Assembly (NCBI GenBank): GCA_038238015.1
Contig: JBBRYA010000009.1
Coordinates: forward strand, 16,102-80,101
Direction: 5' to 3'
DNA from: DASQFQ01 sp038238015
Lineage (GTDB): Bacteria; Actinomycetota; Thermoleophilia; Solirubrobacterales; Solirubrobacteraceae
Length of the DNA: 64,000 nucleotides
The first letter of the stretch is position 1. Each line of letters begins with the position of its first letter. The position numbers were made by a program, and so were the translations under genes. The notes beneath the pieces were generated by a model. The model saw only the letters and a program-made list of their open reading frames with translations. It had not been told where the DNA came from and searched no databases. Shown here one piece after another: positions 35,907 to 43,863 of this stretch.

Positions 35907-35935
35907 CGGCGCCGGCACCCAAAGGAGCCAATCCC

Positions 35936-36742
35936 ATGACCGATCTCGAAACAGCCGCAGGCGACCAGATGTCGCGGCGAACCCTGCTCACCAGCACCGG
36001 AGTCGGCGCCGCGGCTCTGCTGCTCTCCTCCACCGGGCTCATGCGGCCCGAAGCGGCCCGGGCCGCCAGCGAGCTGCACTACGACGCAGCACCGGAACGA
36101 CTCCAGGACGTCCTGGACATCTTCGCCACCAACGAAGCCTTCGGGGTCACCCTCGTCGGCACGATTCTCGACAGCGCCAAGAACGGCTCCTACAACCCCC
36201 CGCTTCCCGACAAGGTGCTGAGGAGCCTGCGGGCCGTCCGGGCGGAGGAGCAATTCCACCTCGACGCCCAGAAGCGAACCGGTGGCCGGCTGCGGACAGA
36301 CACGTTCTTTCTCACCGACCCCCACGTCCTGGAGGATCCGCACACCCTGTTCCTCGACCTGGTCGAATTGGAGGATGCGGCGATCGCCTCGGTCATGGCC
36401 TCGTTTCGCACGTTCACCCACGCCCGCCGGCCCAATCTGGTCAAGCAGAACTTCCAGTTCGCCGCGGAGGAGGCAGAGCATCGGCTGCTGGCCAACCGCA
36501 ACCTCGGCATCCGCCCGGCCAACGATCAGGCCTTCCAGCCGGCGCTGTACGGGACAGTCGCCGAGTTCTACGACGCGCTGCGCGAGAAGGGGATCATCGA
36601 CGGGTCGACGGTCGGCGGCGGCAAGAAGATCGTCTACCCCGGCCCCGGCGCGATCGACTCAAGCGACGTGATCTACCGGACCCCCGCCGGACCTCAGGTC
36701 GCCGGGTGCGCTGGATCCAGGCGGCGAACTCACCACCGATGA
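35936..36742 (+). CDS. Ferritin-like domain protein with Tat signal peptide
   Basis: A 268-residue exported paralogue. Tat signal SRRTLLTSTGVGAAALLLSS with cleavage near AARAA; ferritin-like helices carry RAEEQFHLDAQ, LVELEDAAIASVM and AAEEAEHRLL. The C-terminus again has YPGPGAID. AAAGGAG precedes ATG 35936 (an upstream in-frame ATG at 35903 overlaps the previous stop but lacks a ribosome site). Being a Tat substrate, it folds and probably takes up its metal before export. Confidence 0.85.
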   Translation: MTDLETAAGDQMSRRTLLTSTGVGAAALLLSSTGLMRPEAARAASELHYDAAPERLQDVLDIFATNEAFGVTLVGTILDSAKNGSYNPPLPDKVLRSLRAVRAEEQFHLDAQKRTGGRLRTDTFFLTDPHVLEDPHTLFLDLVELEDAAIASVMASFRTFTHARRPNLVKQNFQFAAEEAEHRLLANRNLGIRPANDQAFQPALYGTVAEFYDALREKGIIDGSTVGGGKKIVYPGPGAIDSSDVIYRTPAGPQVAGCAGSRRRTHHR

Positions 36743-36848
36743 CAACCGACCGGAGTGCCATGCCCTCCCCGGCATGGCACTCCGGCCAGCAGCGACGGCG
36801 CGACCCCAGGAACCAGCGCCAGCGAATCCAATCGATCGGAGCATCGAA

Positions 36849-37124
36849 ATGTTGGGACTTGACAACCCACTGCACATCGCCTTCATCCTGATCCTGCTGC
36901 TGCTCGTGTTCGGAGCCAAGCGCCTGCCCGAGATGGGCAAGTCGCTCGGTGAGGGCCTGCGCGGCTTCAAGGACTCGATCAGCGGTGAGCATCACGAGAC
37001 CCCGGATCTGGCCGCCGACCCCAGCCCAGTTCACGTCGACGAGGCGCCCGTTCCGGCTTCGGCCGTCACCAAACCGGTGGCCGAGCCCAGCCCCGACCGT
37101 CCCTCGGTCCGGTCAGTCGCGTAA
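36849..37124 (+). CDS. tatA: Sec-independent translocase subunit TatA
   Basis: A 91-residue protein: one N-terminal membrane helix (HIAFILILLLLVFG), the hinge and amphipathic helix AKRLPEMGKSLGEGLRGFK, then an acidic and Pro/Val-rich tail. These are the TatA/E hallmarks. ATG 36849 was chosen because the helix must start there. It lies between the Tat-dependent ferritin-like gene and tatC. Confidence 0.92.
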   Translation: MLGLDNPLHIAFILILLLLVFGAKRLPEMGKSLGEGLRGFKDSISGEHHETPDLAADPSPVHVDEAPVPASAVTKPVAEPSPDRPSVRSVA

Positions 37125-37157
37125 GCCACCCCACTCGCACAGAAGCGGATTCTGGCC

Positions 37158-38195
37158 ATGCAGATGCCAGGCGCGCTCATGCCGGCCAAGCTGCGGCCGA
37201 TCGGCTACGAGTCTCAGCTCAGCATCGTGGACCACCTCGACGAGCTGCGGACGAGACTGATCGTCTCGCTGCTCACGGTCGTGGTCGCGTTTGGCATCAG
37301 CTTTTGGCAGAACCACCAGCTCCTGCGGCTGATCGACACCCCGCTCGCCCAGCAGACCCAGCAGCAGGTGCGGGCCGGCCGCGGGCCGCTCGGCGCCACC
37401 TACACGGTGGCGCAGAGCGCCCGTGACGTGGCCAAGCAGCTGGGCGACGTCGTCGGCGTCCTGAAGGCTCAGGAGCAGTCGCCGGCGGTGACCGCCTCGC
37501 TGGGGCAGGTGCAGCAGAATCTCCGGCGTGACGTCGAGCGGCTGTCTGCCGCGCCCTCCGGTGATCGCCCGGTGACGCTCGGGATCGGCGAGCCGTTTAC
37601 GACGACGGTCACCGTGACCCTGATCTTCGCGCTGATCCTGTCGCTGCCGATCCTGCTACTGCAGGCCTACGGCTTCCTGATGCCGGCCTTCGAGCCCAGC
37701 CAGCGGCGACGGATGCTGCCGGTGACGTGCTCTATCCCGGTGCTGTTCGCAGCCGGCGTAACCTTTGGCTACTTCGTCGTCCTGCCGTCCGCGCTGCACT
37801 TTTTTCAGAACTTCAACTCTTCTGAGTTCAACGTGCTTGTGCAGGCGAGCCAGTACTACAAGTTCGCCGCCACGACGCTGCTGGCGATGGGGCTCCTGTT
37901 CCAGGTTCCGGTGGCGATCTTCGCCGTCGTCCGCGCCGGCATCGTCACCCCGCGCCAGCTGCGCGCCAACCGCCGCTACGCGCTGCTCGCGTGTGGCGCC
38001 GTCGCCGCCATCCTGCCGGGGGACGCGATCACGCTGCTGCTCGAGACGCTGCCGCTGTACCTGCTGTTCGAGGCCAGCGTCCTGATCGCCAGCGTGGCGG
38101 ATCGGCGGGAGCGCCGGCGCGCGGCGCGCTCGGACGACCGCTCGGACGACCGCTCGGACGGCGGTTCGCACGCCGCTGTCGCTAAGAACTCGTAG
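37158..38195 (+). CDS. tatC: Sec-independent translocase subunit TatC with long periplasmic insert
   Basis: A 345-residue six-helix membrane protein. The N-terminal DHLDELRTRL is the signal-peptide-binding motif and GEPFTTT begins the second conserved region. Between TM1 and TM2 there is an extra Gln/Ala-rich helical insert (about residues 65-140), far longer than in E. coli TatC. The tail has a SDDRSDDRSD repeat. With tatA it forms a minimal TatAC translocon next to two likely substrates. ATG 37179 is an alternative start. Confidence 0.9.
   Translation: MQMPGALMPAKLRPIGYESQLSIVDHLDELRTRLIVSLLTVVVAFGISFWQNHQLLRLIDTPLAQQTQQQVRAGRGPLGATYTVAQSARDVAKQLGDVVGVLKAQEQSPAVTASLGQVQQNLRRDVERLSAAPSGDRPVTLGIGEPFTTTVTVTLIFALILSLPILLLQAYGFLMPAFEPSQRRRMLPVTCSIPVLFAAGVTFGYFVVLPSALHFFQNFNSSEFNVLVQASQYYKFAATTLLAMGLLFQVPVAIFAVVRAGIVTPRQLRANRRYALLACGAVAAILPGDAITLLLETLPLYLLFEASVLIASVADRRERRRAARSDDRSDDRSDGGSHAAVAKNS
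38128..38160 (+). repeat. 12-bp tandem repeat in the tatC 3' end
   Basis: GCTCGGACGACC repeated about 2.75 times, encoding the SDDR repeats of the TatC tail. Confidence 0.85.
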
Positions 38196-38272
38196 GACGC
38201 GGGGGCAGACTTGAGATCGAGATCGGAGGCGCCGGCGTCTCCGGCTGGTGGCGGCCGAGCTGCTCGGCGTGG

Positions 38273-38521
38273 TCAATGCCGTCCCGGCTCGATGTTGAGC
38301 GCGCGGGCGTCGAGCGCGACCACTGGGCGTGCGGAGCGCACGATGGGAAGGATCGCCCAAGCTCGTGGTTTCATCCCCAGTGCCTCGGTGATTCGCGGCG
38401 TCCAGATAACCGCACTCAGGGCACGCTGCTCGCCAAACAGCGGCGTTCCGAACTTCCGGGTGCTTGGCATGCCGGAGAGCGACTCGAACCCTGACACGCG
38501 CATTATGATTTCGCTGCTCAT
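38273..38521 (-). CDS. Hypothetical protein coupled to the M56 peptidase gene
   Basis: An 82-residue reading with no recognised domain. Support comes from its ATG overlapping the M56 stop by four bases (ATGA), the coupling used all over this genome. The opposite strand is also open here, so this remains uncertain. 38196-38272 holds nothing I recognise. Confidence 0.4.
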   Translation of the reverse strand: MSSEIIMRVSGFESLSGMPSTRKFGTPLFGEQRALSAVIWTPRITEALGMKPRAWAILPIVRSARPVVALDARALNIEPGRH

Positions 38522-39501
38522 GAGTTCTGCAACGGCTGGACGGCATCACGACCAAACCGAGTAGACGCAAGCCGTAACGATGCGGTGCCGGCGGCGACCA
38601 GGGGCAACGCTGCGAGGACCAGGATGCAGGGCTGATGCGAGAGTAGGGGCAAATTGAGCGTCAGGCCCGTGGAGGCGGACTGGCCGATGACGATCGTTGC
38701 GGCGCCGATCAGGGCAAGGGTTAGAGCGGCGAGCAGGAGCCAGGCGCGGGGGGTCCGTGAGGCGATCTGCTGGCCGAGCAGGTGGTCGATGCGGTCGGGG
38801 GCGATTCCGAGGCCAGGATGCGTGGTCAGCCCGAAGGCGAGGAGCGCTGAGGCAAGCGGCGCGCGATCTCCGTCGCTAGCGCGGACCGCCGCCGCGTCGG
38901 CGCGCAATTCGGCAAGCTCAGCGTAGCGTTCGACGAGTCTGCCTAGCACCGGTAGGAAGAACAGGGCGTGGCTCAGCACTCGTGCCGATGCGATACGCAG
39001 GGGATCGCGATGTTGGCGATGCTCCTTTTCGTGCGCGATTACGGCTTGCAGCTCGGCGGGGAGCAGAGCATCGACTGTCGCGGTGGAGACGTAGACGCGC
39101 GGGCGCCAGTAGCCGGCACAGAACGCCTGCGCGCGAAGGTGGTCGAACACGATGACGGCGTCTTGCCCGGGCACCAGGCCCCGCACTGCTAGCTCACCGA
39201 GGAAACGCCGCTGGGTACGGATAAGGCGTAGAGCGGCGGTGCATGCTCGGACGATGACCACGACGCCGGCGCACGCCAGCAGGAGGATCAACCCGCCGGC
39301 GACGTTGATCCGGGGATAGGTCAGCTGCAGACCCAGGACCACGACGTGATGGCCAGCGGTCGGGCCGACCCGGATCGATCGATACCCGCTGACCAGCGCC
39401 TGCCCCGTGGCGAACAACCCCAGCGCCGCGACCCCGACGGTCAGCGGATAGAGCCAGCGGGCGGGCGCGCGGGTCAGTGAGCGCTCAGCGCTTGCCGGCA
39501 A
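38518..39501 (-). CDS. M56 family metallopeptidase (BlaR1-like), second copy
   Basis: A 327-residue membrane protease with hydrophobic segments near the N-terminus (two) and C-terminus (two) and the zinc motif HEKEHRQHRD, followed by ELRADAAAVR. It has no sensor domain. The start (TTG 39501 given) overlaps the end of the blaI gene and is uncertain. It should inactivate the adjacent repressor by proteolysis upon a signal. Confidence 0.83.
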   Translation of the reverse strand: MPASAERSLTRAPARWLYPLTVGVAALGLFATGQALVSGYRSIRVGPTAGHHVVVLGLQLTYPRINVAGGLILLLACAGVVVIVRACTAALRLIRTQRRFLGELAVRGLVPGQDAVIVFDHLRAQAFCAGYWRPRVYVSTATVDALLPAELQAVIAHEKEHRQHRDPLRIASARVLSHALFFLPVLGRLVERYAELAELRADAAAVRASDGDRAPLASALLAFGLTTHPGLGIAPDRIDHLLGQQIASRTPRAWLLLAALTLALIGAATIVIGQSASTGLTLNLPLLSHQPCILVLAALPLVAAGTASLRLASTRFGRDAVQPLQNS

Positions 39502-39871
39502 GACGTTGAAGCGCCCGCAGACGCTTCGGGTCGACCTGTGACATCTCCCGAACGAAGTGCGTCAGCGCGAGGTCGCCGAACTGGGCGACCAATGCTTTGA
39601 CTTCGCTGCTCGCGCGAGCTTCCAGGAACTGTTCGCGTGAGAGCAGGGGTCGGTAGAAGTCGGTCTTGCCGTCGCGGCGGCGATCAAGCAAGCCTTTGCT
39701 GTGCAGTCGGGCCATCACGGTCATGAATGTGGTGTAGGCGCGCGGCTTCGCACCCCGGTTCAGCGCTTCCATCACCGCCCGGACCGTAGCCTCGCCGCTC
39801 TCCCATAGCTCCTCCATGACCTCGGACTCGAGCTCATGCAATGCCGGTGGAACGAAGTGATCCTTGTCCAT
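39485..39871 (-). CDS. BlaI/MecI family repressor, second copy
   Basis: A 128-residue winged-helix repressor: LESEVMEELWESGEATVRAVMEAL, then YTTFMTVMARLHSKGLLDR for recognition. ATG 39871 fits the family start; a TATCTT box lies 8 nt upstream and a dyad lies at 39891-39908, giving autoregulation. It is the best candidate regulator of the CTACTAT-type sites of this island. Confidence 0.9.
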   Translation of the reverse strand: MDKDHFVPPALHELESEVMEELWESGEATVRAVMEALNRGAKPRAYTTFMTVMARLHSKGLLDRRRDGKTDFYRPLLSREQFLEARASSEVKALVAQFGDLALTHFVREMSQVDPKRLRALQRLAGKR

Positions 39872-39890
39872 ATGGCACCAAGATACCATT

Positions 39891-39908
39891 CCTACGATGC
39901 TTCGTAGG
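39891..39908. promoter_or_regulatory. BlaI-type operator upstream of the second blaI
   Basis: CCTACGA-TGCT-TCGTAGG, perfect seven-base arms, just upstream of the TATCTT -10 candidate of blaI on the minus strand. Confidence 0.65.
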
Positions 39909-40034
39909 GGACCGGTGAGCTTGAACGCACAAAGCGGAGGGCAAGCCGCGGTTGAGCGGTTGGCCGGCGACGCCCGCCCGGCGGGAAATCGGACGCGCCG
40001 TTCCGGAACGATGTGGCGCGGCGGCGGGTTCTGG

Positions 40035-41381
40035 TCAGGCCTCGGCGAGCGCTTCCACGCTGACCCCGCGGCCCTCGCGGCCTCGCAGCCACCACGCCGC
40101 CGAGGCGACCGACCCGATCAGCCACAGCCCCGCGAGGGCGAGGAACGCGCTCCACGTGCCAAACGACGTGGCGGTCTCGGAGAGCACGATGACGCCGATG
40201 ATCGCGCCGACGCGCCCAAACGCCACGCACGCCCCGACCGCGGTCGCACGGAGGTGGGTCGGGAAGAACTCCGAGAAGGTGGGGTAGGCGCCCATCCACG
40301 CCGCCGAGGCGAAGAAAACGGCGATCGTCAGGGTGACGAGCGTCAGGGCCGCTGAGTGCTGCGCCGCGGCGCCGGCGAGCCCGAGGGTGCTGACCGATGC
40401 GGCGGTGTAGGAAGCGAACACGGTCGGTTTGCGTCCCCAGTGGTCAAGCAGCCACGCGACGGTCGCGCCGCCGCCGAGCGCGCCGACGTTGGCGACCACG
40501 AAGTACCAGGGCACGGTGCTCACGCCTACGTTGACGACGCCGTCGACGAGGACAAATACGGCGATGAACGAGAAGATGCCGTAGTAAGCGGCGGCTTCGG
40601 AGAAGTCCAGGGCCATGCCGTAGATCAGCTTGGCCCGGTGCTCGCGCCACAGCTCGGCAAGCTGGGCGCGCGGGCTGCTGATCAGCTGGCGGCGGTGATA
40701 CTCGGCGGTGTCACGGGCCACGCCGGTGACCCGCTCGATCACCTGGTTGGCCTCCTCGAGTCGTCCCTGTGAGGCCAGCCACCTCGGCGACTCTGGGATG
40801 TGGCGGCGCACCCAGAGCCCGTAGAGGCCGGCGAGCGCGCCGAACAGGAAGGCGTAGCGCCAGCCGGAAGCGCCGAGAACCTGGTTGATGAATACGATGC
40901 CGACGACACCCGCGACGATGCCGCCCACCGACCACGCGTTCATGATCCCTCCGGATGCGCGACCGCGGTAGCGCGCCGGAACGAACTCTGCCATCGCCGA
41001 GGAGACGGCCGCATACTCGCCGCCGACGCCCAGCGCGGTGGCGAAGCGAAAGATCATGAACACGGTGAAGTTCCAGGAGGTGGCGGTCAGCACGGCGGCG
41101 ACGGCGTAGAGGATCAGGGTGGCGGAGAACAGCCGGCGGCGGCCGACCTTGTCGGCGAGATAGCCGAAGCCGAGGGCTCCGGCCATGATCCCAACGAACC
41201 AGATCGTCCAGTACCAATCGGTCTTTTGCGCGGCAGAGAGATGAAACTCGGTGCCGATCGGGCCGATCACGCTGCCGATGATCTGGATCTCAAACGAATC
41301 GAGCGCCCAGCCGATCGCAAGCGCGAGCACGATCCGGGTATGCAGAGGACGCCACCCGGTGGCGTCAAGACGACTGACCAT
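40035..41381 (-). CDS. MFS transporter (metabolite:proton symporter type)
   Basis: A 448-residue protein with 12 predicted hydrophobic segments. The loop 2-3 motif GYLADKVGRRRLF is the MFS signature, and ALDSFEIQIIG in TM1 and RYRGRASGGIMNAW resemble the sugar/aromatic-acid symporter family. The substrate is unknown. It lies 3 bp after a truncated sigma-factor fragment, so its own promoter is probably lost or lies within that remnant. Confidence 0.87.
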   Translation of the reverse strand: MVSRLDATGWRPLHTRIVLALAIGWALDSFEIQIIGSVIGPIGTEFHLSAAQKTDWYWTIWFVGIMAGALGFGYLADKVGRRRLFSATLILYAVAAVLTATSWNFTVFMIFRFATALGVGGEYAAVSSAMAEFVPARYRGRASGGIMNAWSVGGIVAGVVGIVFINQVLGASGWRYAFLFGALAGLYGLWVRRHIPESPRWLASQGRLEEANQVIERVTGVARDTAEYHRRQLISSPRAQLAELWREHRAKLIYGMALDFSEAAAYYGIFSFIAVFVLVDGVVNVGVSTVPWYFVVANVGALGGGATVAWLLDHWGRKPTVFASYTAASVSTLGLAGAAAQHSAALTLVTLTIAVFFASAAWMGAYPTFSEFFPTHLRATAVGACVAFGRVGAIIGVIVLSETATSFGTWSAFLALAGLWLIGSVASAAWWLRGREGRGVSVEALAEA

Positions 41382-41384
41382 GCC

Positions 41385-41690
41385 CTAGGAGCCCTTCTTC
41401 TCGAGTTTGATGCCGCCGGCCGGAGCAATCCGGCAATACCCGTCTCGGCGCTGGTCAAGCAGCGCCCCGACCACGCTCGGGGAGTCTTGGACGCCGTGTG
41501 TGGGGCCGACGCTTGGCGCCATCCTCATCGCGGCATCGCTGAGCGGCTGGTTGTCGACCAGGCGCCGCACGACGGCGTGCAGGCGATCGGCGTAGACGCG
41601 GACGAGCTCTTCGAACGCGAGTCGGTCACCCGCTCGCGCGCGAGCGACCAGTGCGCCGTCCTCGACGTTGGGTGGGGACTGCTCGCTCAT
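41385..41690 (-). pseudogene. ECF sigma factor, truncated after region 2
   Basis: Begins like a sigma-70 family factor (DGALVARARAGDRLAFEELVR through LHAVVRRLVDN), then changes at about 41538-41550 into the antisense of a ccdA fragment and unrelated sequence. Regions 2.3-4 are missing, so it cannot be a working sigma factor. Its presumed anti-sigma gene lies upstream on the same strand. Confidence 0.7.
41488..41538 (+). pseudogene. Internal fragment of ccdA
   Basis: 51 bp encoding WTPCVGPTLGAILIAAS, the highly conserved cysteine-containing TM4 region of CcdA. The neighbouring bases on both sides are unrelated. It is the piece that should follow the ccdA N-terminal half found at 42240-42660. 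Confidence 0.7.
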
Positions 41691-41746
41691 CCGAGCTCTC
41701 GACGCATGCCCGCCAGCTTGGCATTGTGGCGACACGCTCGCCGTCA

Positions 41747-42046
41747 TCAACCGTGCCGCCAGCGAGCGCGGCGAGTCATCGGCCGACGTGCGCTTGGGTG
41801 GGCGCGCAGGTGCTCGAGGACCCCGAGGACGACGGAGCCGTCGGGGTCGGATGCGTCGGTGGCGATCGACCGAAGCGTGGCTCGGAGCCGGATGAGGCCG
41901 CGGAGCATCGGGCCGCACTCAGGGCAGTCGGCGACGTGCTGCGCGAAACGTGCGCGCTGACGCGGGGTCAGCGTGCCGTCCAGCGCATCCGGCATCGCTC
42001 GCTGCGCGAAGCGGTGATCTCGGTGCGTGCGATCCCATCGGGGCAC
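41747..42046 (-). CDS. Zinc-finger anti-sigma factor-like protein
   Basis: From GTG 42046, about 99 residues: MPDALDGTLTPRQRARFAQH then HVADCPECGPML, giving the H-x3-C-x2-C zinc motif of zf-HC2 anti-sigma factors. It lacks a membrane helix, so it would be soluble. It likely controlled the neighbouring sigma factor, now truncated, and may itself be decaying. Confidence 0.6.
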   Translation of the reverse strand: MPRWDRTHRDHRFAQRAMPDALDGTLTPRQRARFAQHVADCPECGPMLRGLIRLRATLRSIATDASDPDGSVVLGVLEHLRAHPSARRPMTRRARWRHG

Positions 42047-42239
42047 GTCAGATCGGACCCGTTGGCGCCGAGGACGATTCAGGGCTCCGAGCGCCGGCGC
42101 CCGTCTTGTGGCCGTCGGAACGCTGATCGGGTCGGCCGACGACCTGTCGCGAATCGTTCCCGGGTCCCGTGGGTCTGAACGGTGTGATGCACCGACCGTC
42201 AAGCGCGTCGTCTCGCCGGCGCGGCGCGGCGACCCTCCG

Positions 42240-42749
42240 ATGACTGACCCCTCGGCCGGTGTCGGTGTGCTGGCTGCGATGGCCGCGGGGATGATCTCGT
42301 TCCTCTCCGCGTGCGTGATCCCGCTGGTTCCTGGCTATCTCTCGGCGGTCAGCGGAGTGCGGCCCGCTGACCGAGCCGATGCTTCGCTGCGGCGCGTGCT
42401 GATCCCGAGCCTGCTCTTCGTGGCGACCTTCTCGTCGGTCTTCATCCTGTTGGGCGTCGGCGCGACCGGCGTGGGCCAGACGCTGCAAGCGCACCGCGCG
42501 ACGCTGGAGAAGGTCGCCGCAGTCGTCATCGTCACGCTGGGGATCGTGTTCGTCACGGCGCGCTTCGTGCCGGCGATGAACCGCGAATGGCGCATTGACA
42601 GGATCATGCAGCGCGCCGGCCGTGGGGGCCCGATCCTCGCGGGCGCAGCTTTCGCGATCCGGGCAGCAGTGCCAGTCGATCGTGCCGTCGATGCCAACCA
42701 GGGCTGCGCTGTGCAGGTCGCCGATCAGGCCGTGATCGGCGATCCGTAG
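42240..42749 (+). pseudogene. CcdA/DsbD-type protein, N-terminal half only
   Basis: Residues 1-140 are CcdA-like: AAGMISFLSACVIPLVPGYLSAV with the first redox Cys, LLFVATFSSVFILLG, and RAGRGGPILAGAAFAI. At 42660 the homology stops just before the expected WTPC segment, and the frame runs antisense through a GH15 fragment. CcdA carries electrons to periplasmic thioredoxins for cytochrome c maturation; this copy is broken. Confidence 0.75.
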
Positions 42750-42770
42750 GCACGCGTCGGGCTCGCTCAA
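42661..42770 (-). pseudogene. 5' fragment of a GH15 glucoamylase/trehalase-like gene
   Basis: From TTG 42770 (overlapping the CDF stop as TTGA): RIADHGLIGDLHSAALVGID then GTIDWHC, the conserved N-terminus of GH15 family proteins. It ends at the same junction where the ccdA half ends, so two genes were cut by one rearrangement. Confidence 0.7.
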
Positions 42771-43744
42771 CGTGAGATGGGGTCGAGACGGCCGCCCGCG
42801 GCGTCCTCGAGCGGGTTGTCCGCGTGGGTTCCGGCGGGCTCTGGGGCCGGCTCGGGCTCGAGGTGCGTCAGCACGTCGGCCCCGGGCAGCTGGGAGGCAA
42901 TCGCTGACTTGAGCCGGTGGGCGGCGACGTGCGCGTCCAGCAGGCTGGTGTCGCGGCGAAACTGCAGGTGCACGTCGACGTGGCGGCGTGAGCCCGCGCG
43001 GCGGGTACGCAGCTTGTGATAGCCCACTATCGCCGGCGCGTCGGGATCTCCGAGCACCGCGCAGATCGTGGCCAGTTCCTGTTCGTTGAGCCCGGCGTCG
43101 ATCAGCACGGACCCCGCGCGGTGCAGCAGGCGCAGGCCGGAGACGACGATGACCGCGGCGAGGGCCAGGGCGGTGGCCGGGTCGATCCACCGCGCACCGG
43201 TGAGCTGTGCGGCGATCAGGCCGGCGAGCACGCCGGTGGAGGTCACCGCGTCGGTGCGCACGTGGGTGGCGTTTCCGTCCAAGGCCGCCGACCCGGTCCG
43301 GCGCGCCGAACGCGACAGATACCGGCCCAGCGCGATGTTCGCCAACGCGGAGAACGCGATCACCGCGATCCCGACCTGCGGCGAGCGGACCAACACGTTC
43401 GCGGTCAGCCGCCCGAGCGCCTCGTGGATGATCAGGGCCGAGCCGCCGAGGATCAGCAACCCCTCGATCGCCGCGGTGAGGTTCTCGACCTTCTGATGGC
43501 CGTAGCGATGCTCGGCATCCGGCGGCTTGGCCGCCTTGCGCACCGACACGTAGGCCAGCGCCGAGGCGACGAGATCGACGCTTGAGTGCAAGCCCTCGGT
43601 GAGCACGGCGACTGATCCCGTCAGCACGCCCGCGGCCAGCTTGAACACGACCAGCGTGGTGTTGGTGGCGACGGAGATCGACGCCGCGCGTCGGGTCGGC
43701 AACGGCCGAGCGCTTGCGTGGCTTCGCTGGCGTGGTGTGATCAT
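42767..43744 (-). CDS. Cation diffusion facilitator family metal transporter
   Basis: A 325-residue CDF exporter with about six hydrophobic segments and a cytoplasmic C-terminal domain. The metal-site motifs are GLHSSVDLVASALAY (TM2) and HVRTDAVTS (TM5), and HRYGHQKVENL is the family loop. It should export Zn2+, Fe2+ or Mn2+ in exchange for protons. ATG 43744 begins the conserved core; a longer reading upstream is not similar to the family. Confidence 0.9.
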   Translation of the reverse strand: MITPRQRSHASARPLPTRRAASISVATNTTLVVFKLAAGVLTGSVAVLTEGLHSSVDLVASALAYVSVRKAAKPPDAEHRYGHQKVENLTAAIEGLLILGGSALIIHEALGRLTANVLVRSPQVGIAVIAFSALANIALGRYLSRSARRTGSAALDGNATHVRTDAVTSTGVLAGLIAAQLTGARWIDPATALALAAVIVVSGLRLLHRAGSVLIDAGLNEQELATICAVLGDPDAPAIVGYHKLRTRRAGSRRHVDVHLQFRRDTSLLDAHVAAHRLKSAIASQLPGADVLTHLEPEPAPEPAGTHADNPLEDAAGGRLDPISR

Positions 43745-43863
43745 CAGGGACCTGGGTAGGGGCTGCTCGACTGGGCCGAGCGCGCGGATCATGGGCGGCA
43801 CCGTCGTGCAGCGGGTTCGGGCGGTCGCTGAAAGCAGTGGGGGCCCGAGGTCTCCGCCACCTG

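Noticed and set aside
38211..38564. Plus-strand reading of 117 codons after tatC
   Set aside because: No ribosome site or recognisable domain; the minus strand reading here has better support through an ATGA overlap.
42048..42660. Continuation of the GH15 frame toward 42048
   Set aside because: This part is antisense to the ccdA half and shows no GH15 similarity.
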